The position numbers and the translations under genes are program-made. Below, one piece after another: positions 8,152-14,924 of a DNA stretch of 16,100 bases; position 1 is the stretch's first letter, and each line of letters starts with the position of its first letter. Origin of the DNA: CAZSGN01 sp964606415 (GTDB lineage Bacteria; Bacteroidota; Bacteroidia; Bacteroidales; JBBRXJ01); NCBI GenBank assembly GCA_964606415.1, contig CAZSGN010000030.1, positions 1 to 16,100 of the forward strand, given 5' to 3'. The notes beneath the pieces were generated by a model. That model did not search any database. It had not been told where the DNA came from and saw only the letters and a list, made by a program, of their open reading frames with translations.

Positions 8152-8158
8152 TCCTCCT
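8152..8158 (-). promoter_or_regulatory. Shine-Dalgarno of metG
   Basis: On the minus strand AGGAGGA ends four bases before the metG ATG (AGGAGGATTTCATG). It is a full complement to the anti-Shine-Dalgarno core. The other starts I inspected on this window (wbpB, wbpE, wbpD, galE, natA) have A/T-rich leaders without such a motif, so the site stands out and also confirms the metG start codon. Confidence 0.75.
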
Positions 8159-8167
8159 ATTAATTTA

Positions 8168-8190
8168 TATCTTTAACGATGACAAAGATA
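8168..8190. promoter_or_regulatory. Inverted repeat carrying the metG -7 box and a likely ldcA -7 box
   Basis: TATCTTT (8168-8174) and AAAGATA (8184-8190) form a perfect 7-bp inverted repeat with a 9-base spacer. Read on the minus strand, 8190 to 8183 is TATCTTTG, an exact match to the Bacteroidota -7 consensus TAnnTTTG, about 36 bases upstream of metG. Read on the plus strand, 8168-8175 is TATCTTTA, one mismatch from the same consensus, about 49 bases upstream of ldcA. The two would point towards each other, so their transcription starts would overlap. No clear -33 TTTG is visible for either. An operator function for the palindrome is only a possibility. Confidence 0.5.
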
Positions 8191-8223
8191 ACAGTATTTA
8201 ACTGAAAAAAATAAAATTCCATC

Positions 8224-9126
8224 ATGATAACCCCGCCCTATCTAAAACCCGGAGATATAATAGGACTTATCTCACCTGCCGGAATAACCACAAAAAAGGA
8301 ACAAGAGGATGCCATAAAAAGCATCACTAATGCTGGTTTTCACGTCCAGGAAGGAAAACACACTTATTCCCAGTATGGATTTTTCGCGGGTACTGATACC
8401 GATCGCGCCTCTGACCTGTCCGATTTTTTGGCAAATGAAAATATCAAAGCTATTTTAATTAGCCGGGGAGGGTATGGTTGTTTAAGAACATTACAAAATA
8501 CAGATATTTCTTTGTTTAAAAATCATCCCAAATGGATCATTGGCTTCAGTGACGTAACAGTCTTCCATAATTTTCTCTCATCTATAAAAATACAAAGCAT
8601 TCACGGACCAATGGGGAAAACCATTAAGCAAACAAACACGTCCTGTTTAGATCAATTATTAAAAATTCTTAAGGGCGAGTCACTCAGCTACAAGGGCATC
8701 TCCGGTGCAGGAAGCCTCGAGGGAGAAAGCGCCGGTATTTTGACTGGAGGAAACCTGGCAACGATCAATAGCCTGCGCGGCAGTCCTTATGATATTAATT
8801 TAGAAGGAAAGATTCTGTTGCTGGAAGACATCAATGAATTGATTTACCAAATAGACCGAATGATGCTTAATATCCATTATTGTCAGGGATTTAGCCGTTT
8901 AAAAGGAGTGATAGTGGGACAAATGACAAATATTACAGACACCACTCCTCCATATCATATGACCATTGACCAATTGATCAGCAGTCATTTTACCCATCTT
9001 AACATTCCAGTCCTGACAGGTTTTCCTGCCGGCCACGAAAACAAAAACCTGCCTCTGGTCATGGGCAGGATGATTAAACTACAAATAAAAAACAATGAAT
9101 ATCGAATTACCATGGATGTCAAATAA
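8224..9126 (+). CDS. ldcA: LD-carboxypeptidase (peptidase family S66, LdcA/MccF-like)
   Basis: A 300-aa serine peptidase of family S66. LdcA members cleave the L,D bond of cytoplasmic tetrapeptide (L-Lys or mDAP to D-Ala) during murein recycling; MccF relatives cleave microcin-type nucleotide peptides. The N-terminal domain begins with PPYLKPGDIIGLISPAG and contains SRGGYGCLRTL (80-90). The nucleophile elbow is IIGFSDVT (S109). The other triad members of the family are visible: E201 in LLLEDINE and H271 in GFPAGHENKNLPL. The lack of a signal peptide fits a cytoplasmic enzyme, and the length is normal. The ATG at 8224 directly precedes the family-typical N-terminus, so the start is secure. The gene is alone, divergent from metG and convergent with the DUF4412-like gene across 27 bases. 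The family is certain; murein recycling rather than peptide-antibiotic immunity is the likelier role, since no biosynthetic genes lie nearby. Confidence 0.92.
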   Translation: MITPPYLKPGDIIGLISPAGITTKKEQEDAIKSITNAGFHVQEGKHTYSQYGFFAGTDTDRASDLSDFLANENIKAILISRGGYGCLRTLQNTDISLFKNHPKWIIGFSDVTVFHNFLSSIKIQSIHGPMGKTIKQTNTSCLDQLLKILKGESLSYKGISGAGSLEGESAGILTGGNLATINSLRGSPYDINLEGKILLLEDINELIYQIDRMMLNIHYCQGFSRLKGVIVGQMTNITDTTPPYHMTIDQLISSHFTHLNIPVLTGFPAGHENKNLPLVMGRMIKLQIKNNEYRITMDVK

Positions 9127-9153
9127 AAAAGTAACAACAACCACGCTTAGCAG

Positions 9154-9795
9154 TTAATTCTCAAACTCACGGTAATCTGACGGTATCTTAAAAATATCCT
9201 CACTTAGAGAAGTGTGCTCCACATCTGTAACCACTAATCTTAATTTTTCATATCGAACAAGCGTACGCTCTACCGTTAATATAGGAAGAAATCCTTCATT
9301 ACCGGGGATCTGAGAAAAAAACTCCGAGCTATTTCCTACAAGACTCAACAACCTGACCATATCGTCAAAAAATCCAAATCCATTTTTCGTGACCCAATAA
9401 GCAATTTCACTATTTTTATCCCGGTTACGCACCCGCCACTGATAACATAAATAACCATTAATTTCTTTGGTGTTATCTGTTTTAATCACTTCATACTTAT
9501 TCTTATCTGCCGAACCAGAAGAATTTGAGGGGATTAATTTCTTATAAATATTATGATAATTATTCAAAGCAAGAACACTCATTTCATCTGTATCCAGAAT
9601 AAAAGAGTTGGTTAATCTGTTATATTGGTTATACTGGTCAATTCTTATTTTATCGTCCTTTACAGAATAAAAAAAATAACTTGTATCATAATAAGTTTTC
9701 TTCATCACCTTAATTCGTCCCTCAAACTCACCGGCATCAAGATTATCCGGCAAAGAAACACACAAAATCAAACACAAAATTATAAAGCGTCCCAT
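9154..9795 (-). CDS. Exported DUF4412-like (LolA/LppX-fold-like) protein
   Basis: A 213-aa protein with a probable Sec signal peptide: hydrophobic stretch FIILCLILCVSLP at residues 4-16 and a plausible cleavage after LDA (about residue 21). There is no lipobox cysteine after the hydrophobic core, so a soluble periplasmic location is likelier than a lipoprotein. The mature part begins FEGRIKVMKKTYYDT and contains alternating beta-strand segments such as DDKIRIDQYN and NSFILDTDEMSVLALN, with a later GYLCYQWRV. This order, an 'EG.I' opening, a 'DKIRID' strand, a strand about stored values in the mature protein, then a 'GY.C..W.V' strand, is what I recall of DUF4412 family proteins, thought to resemble the LolA/LppX lipid-carrier fold. 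No function is known. Its neighbours (ldcA, yraN) do not suggest a specific partner. The ATG at 9793-9795 immediately precedes the signal peptide. Confidence 0.65.
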   Translation of the reverse strand: MGRFIILCLILCVSLPDNLDAGEFEGRIKVMKKTYYDTSYFFYSVKDDKIRIDQYNQYNRLTNSFILDTDEMSVLALNNYHNIYKKLIPSNSSGSADKNKYEVIKTDNTKEINGYLCYQWRVRNRDKNSEIAYWVTKNGFGFFDDMVRLLSLVGNSSEFFSQIPGNEGFLPILTVERTLVRYEKLRLVVTDVEHTSLSEDIFKIPSDYREFEN

Positions 9796-9804
9796 TATTT
9801 ATTA

Positions 9805-9812
9805 TATTTTTG
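9805..9812 (+). promoter_or_regulatory. Candidate -7 promoter box for yraN
   Basis: TATTTTTG at 9805-9812 matches the Bacteroidota -7 consensus TAnnTTTG exactly. A start of transcription about seven bases downstream (near 9819) would give a leader of about 40 bases before the ATG at 9861. It would exclude the upstream in-frame ATG at 9810. I see no clear -33 element at the expected distance. Confidence 0.45.
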
Positions 9813-9860
9813 ATACATCATACCGTATATGTTATACTTACTTTAATCAATAAAAGTTAC

Positions 9861-10238
9861 ATGAAACCCCTGAAAAATAAAAAAAATAAAGAAATCGGCC
9901 AGGAAGGAGAAGCCATTGCACGGCAATTTTTGTTGAAAAAAGGTTATCAAATCATCAAAGAAAACTGGCAATTCAAACACAAAGAAATTGACCTTATCGC
10001 ACTAAAAGACCAATGCTTAACCATTATTGAAGTCAAGACCAGGCAAGGTTTTTATGACAACCCGAATACAGCTGTTCCCAAGCAAAAACAAAAAGACCTG
10101 ATCTCGGCAGCCAATGCATTCAGTAAATTTTTTGATGACTTTGAAGAAATAAGATTTGATATTGTCTACATTACATTCGTAAACCCTCAGAAATATTTTA
10201 TTGATCATATTGAAGATGCCTTTTACCCTACTTATTAA
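9861..10238 (+). CDS. yraN: YraN/UPF0102 family nuclease-like protein
   Basis: A 125-aa protein of the UPF0102 family, predicted to have the restriction-endonuclease-like (PD-(D/E)xK) fold; its cellular role is not settled. The family pattern is present: KEIGQEGEAIARQFLLKKGY (residues 10-29), then ENWQFKHKEIDLIAL with the metal-binding D44, and the catalytic-type IIEVKTR (E57, K59). An in-frame ATG 51 bases upstream (9810) would add MIHHTVYVILTLINKSY. That stretch lies outside the family's usual N-terminus and right at the proposed promoter box, so I choose 9861, where MKPLKNKKNKEIGQEGE gives a normal family start. The gene is divergent from the DUF4412-like gene, followed by 162 non-coding bases, and probably transcribed alone. 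The family is secure; the predicted nuclease activity is unproven. Confidence 0.9.
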   Translation: MKPLKNKKNKEIGQEGEAIARQFLLKKGYQIIKENWQFKHKEIDLIALKDQCLTIIEVKTRQGFYDNPNTAVPKQKQKDLISAANAFSKFFDDFEEIRFDIVYITFVNPQKYFIDHIEDAFYPTY

Positions 10239-10400
10239 CATTTATCAATAAAGCCCTGCTTTTTTAATATGAATATAATTGCCCTTGATAATTATTGTTC
10301 AAACTTTTGACTGACACATGAAAAATCACTATTCCGGGCAAATAAATAATTAAACAGGTAAGATTCATCGTTCTTCATTAATCACAAAAAACAGCCAAAC
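10239..10400. other. Intergenic gap between yraN and DUF502 gene
   Basis: 162 bases without an ORF above 11 codons. Near its start AAAGC-CCT-GCTTT (10250-10262) followed by three more T could be a weak rho-independent terminator for yraN, but the stem has only five pairs. A TTTG (10306-10309) lies 20 bases before TATTCCGG (10330-10337), the right spacing for a Bacteroidota promoter, but the -7 half matches poorly. The upstream AACTTTTG (10302-10309) is one mismatch from TAnnTTTG. The promoter of the DUF502 gene probably lies here but I cannot place it. Confidence 0.3.
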
Positions 10401-10979
10401 ATGAATAAATTATCACGTTATTTTCTACAAGGGATCCTTTACATAACCCCTATTGCCATCACAGCATATGTGATCTTCCTTATTGCAACAAGCCTGGATA
10501 ATCTACTACAACAGTACATTCAACAAATATGGCAAATAAACATACCAGGGCTCGGGATATTCACCATGCTCATACTGATAACATTACTGGGATTCATCGG
10601 ATCCACGATCATTGCCCGTCCATTCAAATACCTGTTTAACAAAATTATTTACCGCACGCCCTTTATAAAGCTAATATACAGCTCATTAAATGATCTTTTA
10701 AAAGCTTTTGTCGGAAAAGATAATAAATTCAACCAACCGGTTATCTTCCAACCCTTACAGCATTCCAAATACGAAAAACTTGGTTTTCTAACATCATCAT
10801 CCCTCTCTAACATGCAACTAGAAGGAAAAGTTGCTGTTTACTGTCCTCACTCCTATAATTTTTCCGGAGAATTGTTTATTGTCCCTAAAGATCAGATTAG
10901 AAAATTAAATATCCCTCCATCAGAGATGATGAAATTTATTGTCTCAGGTGGTATTTCGCATCAACATGAATCTCATTAA
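10401..10979 (+). CDS. DUF502 family inner-membrane protein
   Basis: A 192-aa membrane protein of the DUF502 family (function unknown). Two transmembrane helices are clear: residues about 11-31 (GILYITPIAITAYVIFLIAT) and about 51-71 (LGIFTMLILITLLGFIGSTI). Between them lies a short periplasmic loop with SLDNLLQQYIQQIWQINIPG, typical of the family. After the second helix comes the conserved RTPFIKLIYSSLNDLLKAFV (85-104). A soluble, probably beta-rich C-terminal domain follows, with GKVAVYCPHSYNFSGELFIV and the conserved SEMMKFIVSGG. The ATG at 10401 is the first residue before the hydrophobic N-terminus, so the start is likely right. Plus strand; its TAA overlaps the stop of the minus-strand LuxE-like gene by four bases, so there is no separate terminator between the two. 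No partner gene is apparent; in other bacteria DUF502 proteins also occur as scattered single genes. Confidence 0.88.
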   Translation: MNKLSRYFLQGILYITPIAITAYVIFLIATSLDNLLQQYIQQIWQINIPGLGIFTMLILITLLGFIGSTIIARPFKYLFNKIIYRTPFIKLIYSSLNDLLKAFVGKDNKFNQPVIFQPLQHSKYEKLGFLTSSSLSNMQLEGKVAVYCPHSYNFSGELFIVPKDQIRKLNIPPSEMMKFIVSGGISHQHESH

Positions 10980-11920
10980 ACCACCATCAGGTTACAGCCT
11001 CTGATATCACTATTGTCAAATCTGCCCAACACCTCAAAAGATCCATCATCAAAAACCCGTCCCAAATCCATTGTTTCAATAAAAGGGCAGGAATGAATAT
11101 TAGCCATATCAATCACATTAATACCACCAGTACTTCCAGCATCTAATAAAGTAAAAGGATCATTTATATCACGGATTAATACTTTCATCCAGGGAGGCGG
11201 GTAAAAACGTCCATCCTTTTTTGCATAAGCCTGGGACAGAAGCTCAGTCATTCCATACTCTGAATGAATGTTGTCAACTCCAAATCCCTTTTTTAACCGA
11301 TCATGCAGTTCTTCTCTGACCAGTTCTTTTCTCCTCCCTTTCATCCCGCCAGTTTCCATAATAATGGTATTAGACAAAGAAAAATGAAATTGTTCGACAA
11401 GGTCCAATAACGCAAAAGAAACACCAATCAATAAGACTTTTTTTTCCTGACGATCTAAACGAATTAACACCTCTCTTAAGCGGGATGTATAATCAAGATA
11501 AAAGCCACTTGATTCATGACCCGAACGTTGAATCAATTCACTAACCATATATATTAAGGAAGAACCCTTTTGTTCGAAATAAGAAGGAAGCAAGGCCAGG
11601 ATACAATAATCCTCAATATTACCATAAAACCATTCAAAAGCATTGATAAAGCTCTCTTCATAAACTGTCTTTTTTTTAACAAAATGCCTTGAAGTATTTG
11701 AGCCAGTTGTGCCACTACTGGTAAACACTAACTCGGCTTCATCTTCTTCTCCAACAATCACCTTATGTGATTTAAATAAACTAATTGGCAAAAACCAGGG
11801 TTTATTTCCGCGCCCGTTCAAAAAATTAACAAATTGCCTATAAACCTTATTATATCTGATCTGTTGTTCGAACAATGAATCAACAGCATCTTTATTAATA
11901 TGTCCGGGAAAATGATGCAT
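10976..11920 (-). CDS. LuxE-like acyl-protein synthetase / adenylate-forming enzyme, stand-alone
   Basis: A 314-aa protein related to LuxE acyl-protein synthetase and the PaaK-type branch of adenylate-forming enzymes. The nucleotide phosphate loop FTSSGTTGSNTSRH is at residues 66-79, the adenine/motif-A5 segment HSEYGMTELLSQAY at 219-232, and the late motif DLGRVFDDGSFEVLGRFDN (285-303). The protein stops at DIRGCNLMVV, with C309 five residues before the end. LuxE carries its acylated cysteine in a comparable C-terminal position, so C309 may hold an acyl group; that is inference. The large C-terminal lid domain of ordinary acyl-CoA ligases is absent, as in LuxE. No luxC or luxD gene lies nearby, so a bioluminescence role is not suggested. 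Divergent from the FAD oxidoreductase gene. The substrate is unknown; a carboxylic acid or fatty acid is expected from the family. Confidence 0.8.
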   Translation of the reverse strand: MHHFPGHINKDAVDSLFEQQIRYNKVYRQFVNFLNGRGNKPWFLPISLFKSHKVIVGEEDEAELVFTSSGTTGSNTSRHFVKKKTVYEESFINAFEWFYGNIEDYCILALLPSYFEQKGSSLIYMVSELIQRSGHESSGFYLDYTSRLREVLIRLDRQEKKVLLIGVSFALLDLVEQFHFSLSNTIIMETGGMKGRRKELVREELHDRLKKGFGVDNIHSEYGMTELLSQAYAKKDGRFYPPPWMKVLIRDINDPFTLLDAGSTGGINVIDMANIHSCPFIETMDLGRVFDDGSFEVLGRFDNSDIRGCNLMVV

Positions 11921-11991
11921 TAGTAAAGACCAAATAAATTGCTAAACTCCAACAAATTGAGTTATTCTCGCTCACATGAATAAACGATAAT

Positions 11992-11999
11992 CAAAAATA
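11992..11999 (-). promoter_or_regulatory. Candidate -7 box for the LuxE-like gene
   Basis: On the minus strand this octamer reads TATTTTTG, an exact match to TAnnTTTG. It would give a leader of about 65 bases to the ATG at 11920. No -33 TTTG is apparent, and the region is very A/T-rich, so a chance match is possible. Confidence 0.35.
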
Positions 12000-12039
12000 A
12001 TAAAAGAAAAGATAATATTCGATAATTGAATAAAATTCA

Positions 12040-12047
12040 TAAATTTG
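12040..12047 (+). promoter_or_regulatory. Candidate -7 box for the FAD oxidoreductase gene
   Basis: TAAATTTG matches TAnnTTTG exactly and lies 26 bases before the ATG at 12074, giving a short leader of about 20 bases. It lies downstream of the alternative TTG start at 12026, which therefore should not be used from this promoter. Confidence 0.45.
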
Positions 12048-12073
12048 AGATAACACAACCAGAAATCCAAAAA

Positions 12074-13507
12074 ATGACTCAAGAACGAGTAGCTGTTATC
12101 GGGGGAGGTCCTGCTGGTCTTACAACAGCTTACCAACTTGCCAAAAATGGCTTTAAAGTAGATTTGTACGAAGCAAGCGATCAAGCAGGAGGTATGTCTA
12201 AATCGCTACATCTCTGGGATCAAACAGTAGATATTGGCCCTCACCGCTTTTTCAGCAGTGACCGCAGGGTAAATGAATTCTGGCTGGAAATTATTGGCAA
12301 CGATTATCAAATGGTCAATCGCCTGACACGTATCTACTACAATCAGAAATTCTTCAATTATCCGCTCAAACCCTTGAACGCACTAAAGAACCTCGGGTTT
12401 AGAGAGGCTTTTTTATGCATGTTCAGCTTCTTTCATGCACAGATTTCTCCGCCCAAAACCAAAGATAATTTTGAAAACTGGGTAACGCACAGGTTTGGGA
12501 AGCGTCTTTATAAGATATTCTTTAAAACATATAGTGAAAAATTATGGGGAATATCCTGCAAAGAACTGGATGCCGATTTTGCTGCCCAACGCATCAAGAA
12601 ACTTTCCTTATGGGGAGCTGTATGGAATGCCTTAATCAAAGGAAAAGGCAACAAACACAAAACGCTTGTCGAACAATTCGCTTACCCCCTTCAAGGAACT
12701 GGCATGTTCTATAACAAATTAAAAAAACTTACTGAAGAAAAAGGCGGCAATATTTTTCTTAACACCCCGGTTGAAAGTGTACTCACCGAAAACAATGCTA
12801 TCACGGGAATCCTGTTAAAAGACGGAACAACAAAAAAATATGAATTTGTCGTCTCTTCCATGCCCCTGACCCTTATGGTATCCAGATTAATGGATGCTCC
12901 GGAAAATATCATTCATCTCAGCAGAAAATTAAGCTACCGAAACACCATCATTGTATACTTGAAAATCAAATCAAAAGCTATCTTTCCTGATAATTGGCTA
13001 TACATTCATAGTGAAGGGCTAAATGTGGGACGCATCACCAATTTCAGAAACTGGTCGCCCTCCCTCTATGGGGAAGAGCCATACAGCATACTGGCCATGG
13101 AATATTGGTGTAACGATGATGATGAACTATGGATCAAACCAAATGATCAATTAATCAAAATAGCATCCGAAGAATTAAGCAAAACAGGTTTTGTTGACCA
13201 AACAAAAATTAAAGCCGGCCACGTTCACCATATACACCGGTGTTATCCAGTTTATAAAACTGGCTATCAGAAAATTTTAAATCCAATTAAAAGCCATCTA
13301 CAACAAATTAACAAACTATACTGCATTGGCCGGTATGGTGCTTTCAAATACAATAATCAAGACCATTCTATTCTCATGGGGCTTCTTGCTGCAGATAATA
13401 TCATCAAGGGAAAAAAGATACATAACCTTTGGGATGTCAATACTGATTATGACAATTACCAAGAAGATACAGTTATTACAGAAACAGGACTGCAACTCAA
13501 CACTTAA
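12074..13507 (+). CDS. FAD-dependent oxidoreductase (amine-oxidase/protoporphyrinogen-oxidase-like, UGM-like traits)
   Basis: A 477-aa flavoprotein. The N-terminus RVAVIGGGPAGLTTAYQLA is a Rossmann FAD-binding motif (G10, G12, G15), with the ribose-binding acidic residue E33 in LYEAS and the GG doublet at 39-40. DIGPHRFFSSDRRVNEFW (about 54-71) and YYNQKFFNYPLKPLNAL recall the 'GPHIFHT' and 'YPIN' regions of UDP-galactopyranose mutase. The C-terminal IGRYGAFKYNNQDHSILMGLLAADN is the usual second FAD contact. Related proteins are often found in surface-polysaccharide loci, and a carbohydrate substrate is plausible, but no reaction can be assigned. A TTG at 12026 would extend the frame by 16 residues. 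I prefer ATG 12074 because the Rossmann strand starts five residues later and a -7 box lies between the two. Convergent with the ABC permease across seven bases. Confidence 0.8.
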   Translation: MTQERVAVIGGGPAGLTTAYQLAKNGFKVDLYEASDQAGGMSKSLHLWDQTVDIGPHRFFSSDRRVNEFWLEIIGNDYQMVNRLTRIYYNQKFFNYPLKPLNALKNLGFREAFLCMFSFFHAQISPPKTKDNFENWVTHRFGKRLYKIFFKTYSEKLWGISCKELDADFAAQRIKKLSLWGAVWNALIKGKGNKHKTLVEQFAYPLQGTGMFYNKLKKLTEEKGGNIFLNTPVESVLTENNAITGILLKDGTTKKYEFVVSSMPLTLMVSRLMDAPENIIHLSRKLSYRNTIIVYLKIKSKAIFPDNWLYIHSEGLNVGRITNFRNWSPSLYGEEPYSILAMEYWCNDDDELWIKPNDQLIKIASEELSKTGFVDQTKIKAGHVHHIHRCYPVYKTGYQKILNPIKSHLQQINKLYCIGRYGAFKYNNQDHSILMGLLAADNIIKGKKIHNLWDVNTDYDNYQEDTVITETGLQLNT

Positions 13508-13514
13508 TACTCAT

Positions 13515-14924
13515 TTATCCGGAATCATTTTCCCTGAAAGGCCGGATAATCCAGGCCCCAATAACACGCAAATTAATCTTTTTGCCATACATCAAAATAC
13601 CAGTTCTGTATATACGGGCAGCCAACCATGTTACAAGTAAAAACGTGGCATAAAGCAATAAAAGTGATATAATAATGTGAGAATAAGACACCCCAAAAGG
13701 AATTCTGGCCATCATAATAATAGGAGAGGTCAAAGGGATCATAGAAAAAACTGTAACCATATCATTATCCGGGTTTCGAATTGCTGTAATCATAATCATC
13801 AAAGCAATAATAAGAGGAATGGTTACTGGCAACATAAACTGCTGAGTATCTGTATCATTATCCACCATTGAACCAACAGCAGCAAACATAGCCGCATAAA
13901 GTAAATAGCCTCCCAGAAAAAATAATAAAAAACTACCTATCATGACAAATAAATCAATTCCTTGTGCCGCTTTAAGAAAATTCCTTACTTCAATCAATTC
14001 TTCATCAACCACAGGTTGATCATCTTTAAAAAAACTAGAAGAATTTTCCTCTTGCTGATCATTTTGATGAACATCTCCAGACATGATACTTTGTCCCTGC
14101 TCCTTTTGCTGCCTCGCATCTATCTCTGCCATATCAGGCTGGACTCTTTGCTGCACCAAAGAAATAATAGCAATTGTCAATATAATCCACATCAAAAATT
14201 GCGTCAATCCAACAATAGCAATACCCAAAATTTTTCCCATCATAAACTGCCATGGTTTAACAGAAGAAACAATAACCTCGACAATTCGATTGGTTTTTTC
14301 TTCAATAACGCCCCTCATCACCATTGCTCCAAATAAAAAGATGAGAAGATAAATCAGAAAACCACTCATATACGAGACAGCCATCGCAATTCCAGCACGG
14401 CTCTCCCGGTCTTTTCCATCCCGGGACCACTTAATAGTACGCAACTGAATTTTGGTTTCAACCGATTTAAGAATATGATCTAATTGCTGTATATCATAAG
14501 CTTCCATTTTCTGTTTTTCAATCTCTTTTTCAAGTGCATTAGTCACATGCATCACAAGCCCCATGTCCGGCTGCTTATATCCCATAATTTGAATTGCATT
14601 AGGAGAATAATGAACAATATGGCCAATATACAAAACAGCATCATAAGGTAATTCATCAAACTTCCCGCGTACTTCATCAATGGAAGTATGAGCCAGATAA
14701 TCAAATTTAAGATATTTGGTTTCAGGAATTTTATCAATAAACACCCTGGAGCTATCTATAACAGCAACCCTTCTCACCTCCTGGCTTTGATAAGACATCA
14801 TTAAAGATGGGGCGAGAAATAACCCGGCAAAAAGAACTGGCCCAAGAATTCCCATTAAAATAAAGGAACGTTTGCGCAACCTGGTAATGGCTTCCCTTTT
14901 TATAATAATCCAGATCTTATTCAC
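13515..14924 (-). CDS. natB: ABC-2 type exporter permease, NatB-like
   Basis: A 469-aa permease of the ABC-2/NatB type (COG1668-like), partner of the ATPase encoded just upstream. It opens with MNKIWIIIKREAITRLRKRS and a first transmembrane helix (about 21-43). A large extracytoplasmic domain (about 48-175) follows. A cluster of helices comes next: about 178-203, 228-257, 324-350, 364-382, 391-407 and 416-438. The motif RGVIEEKTNRIVEVIVSSVKPWQFMMGK (204-231) is the cytoplasmic coupling segment conserved in this family. A 60-residue hydrophilic, Gln/Glu/Asp-rich insert (about 258-318) separates the third and fourth helices and is probably extracytoplasmic. The ATG (14922-14924) lies inside the last codons of the ATPase gene, an 8-base overlap, so the two are translated together. 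The transported substrate is unknown; Na+ export is only the namesake activity in Bacillus. Confidence 0.85.
   Translation of the reverse strand: MNKIWIIIKREAITRLRKRSFILMGILGPVLFAGLFLAPSLMMSYQSQEVRRVAVIDSSRVFIDKIPETKYLKFDYLAHTSIDEVRGKFDELPYDAVLYIGHIVHYSPNAIQIMGYKQPDMGLVMHVTNALEKEIEKQKMEAYDIQQLDHILKSVETKIQLRTIKWSRDGKDRESRAGIAMAVSYMSGFLIYLLIFLFGAMVMRGVIEEKTNRIVEVIVSSVKPWQFMMGKILGIAIVGLTQFLMWIILTIAIISLVQQRVQPDMAEIDARQQKEQGQSIMSGDVHQNDQQEENSSSFFKDDQPVVDEELIEVRNFLKAAQGIDLFVMIGSFLLFFLGGYLLYAAMFAAVGSMVDNDTDTQQFMLPVTIPLIIALMIMITAIRNPDNDMVTVFSMIPLTSPIIMMARIPFGVSYSHIIISLLLLYATFLLVTWLAARIYRTGILMYGKKINLRVIGAWIIRPFRENDSG

Noticed and set aside
8148..8223. T-box or other riboswitch upstream of metG
   Set aside because: The gap is only 76 bases, with the proposed start about 30 bases from the ATG. 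There is no room for a T-box fold and no T-box consensus; T-boxes are also not typical of Bacteroidota.
9810..9860. Upstream in-frame ATG of yraN adding 17 residues
   Set aside because: The added stretch overlaps the candidate promoter box and extends beyond the usual family N-terminus; ATG 9861 fits better.
10321..10356. Tiny ORF between yraN and the DUF502 gene
   Set aside because: The ATG near 10318 opens only about 11 codons, with no ribosome site and no similarity that I can recognise.
10976..11920. Bioluminescence (lux) operon
   Set aside because: Only a LuxE-like gene is present; no luxA, luxB, luxC or luxD lies nearby, and such stand-alone LuxE-like proteins occur in non-luminous bacteria.
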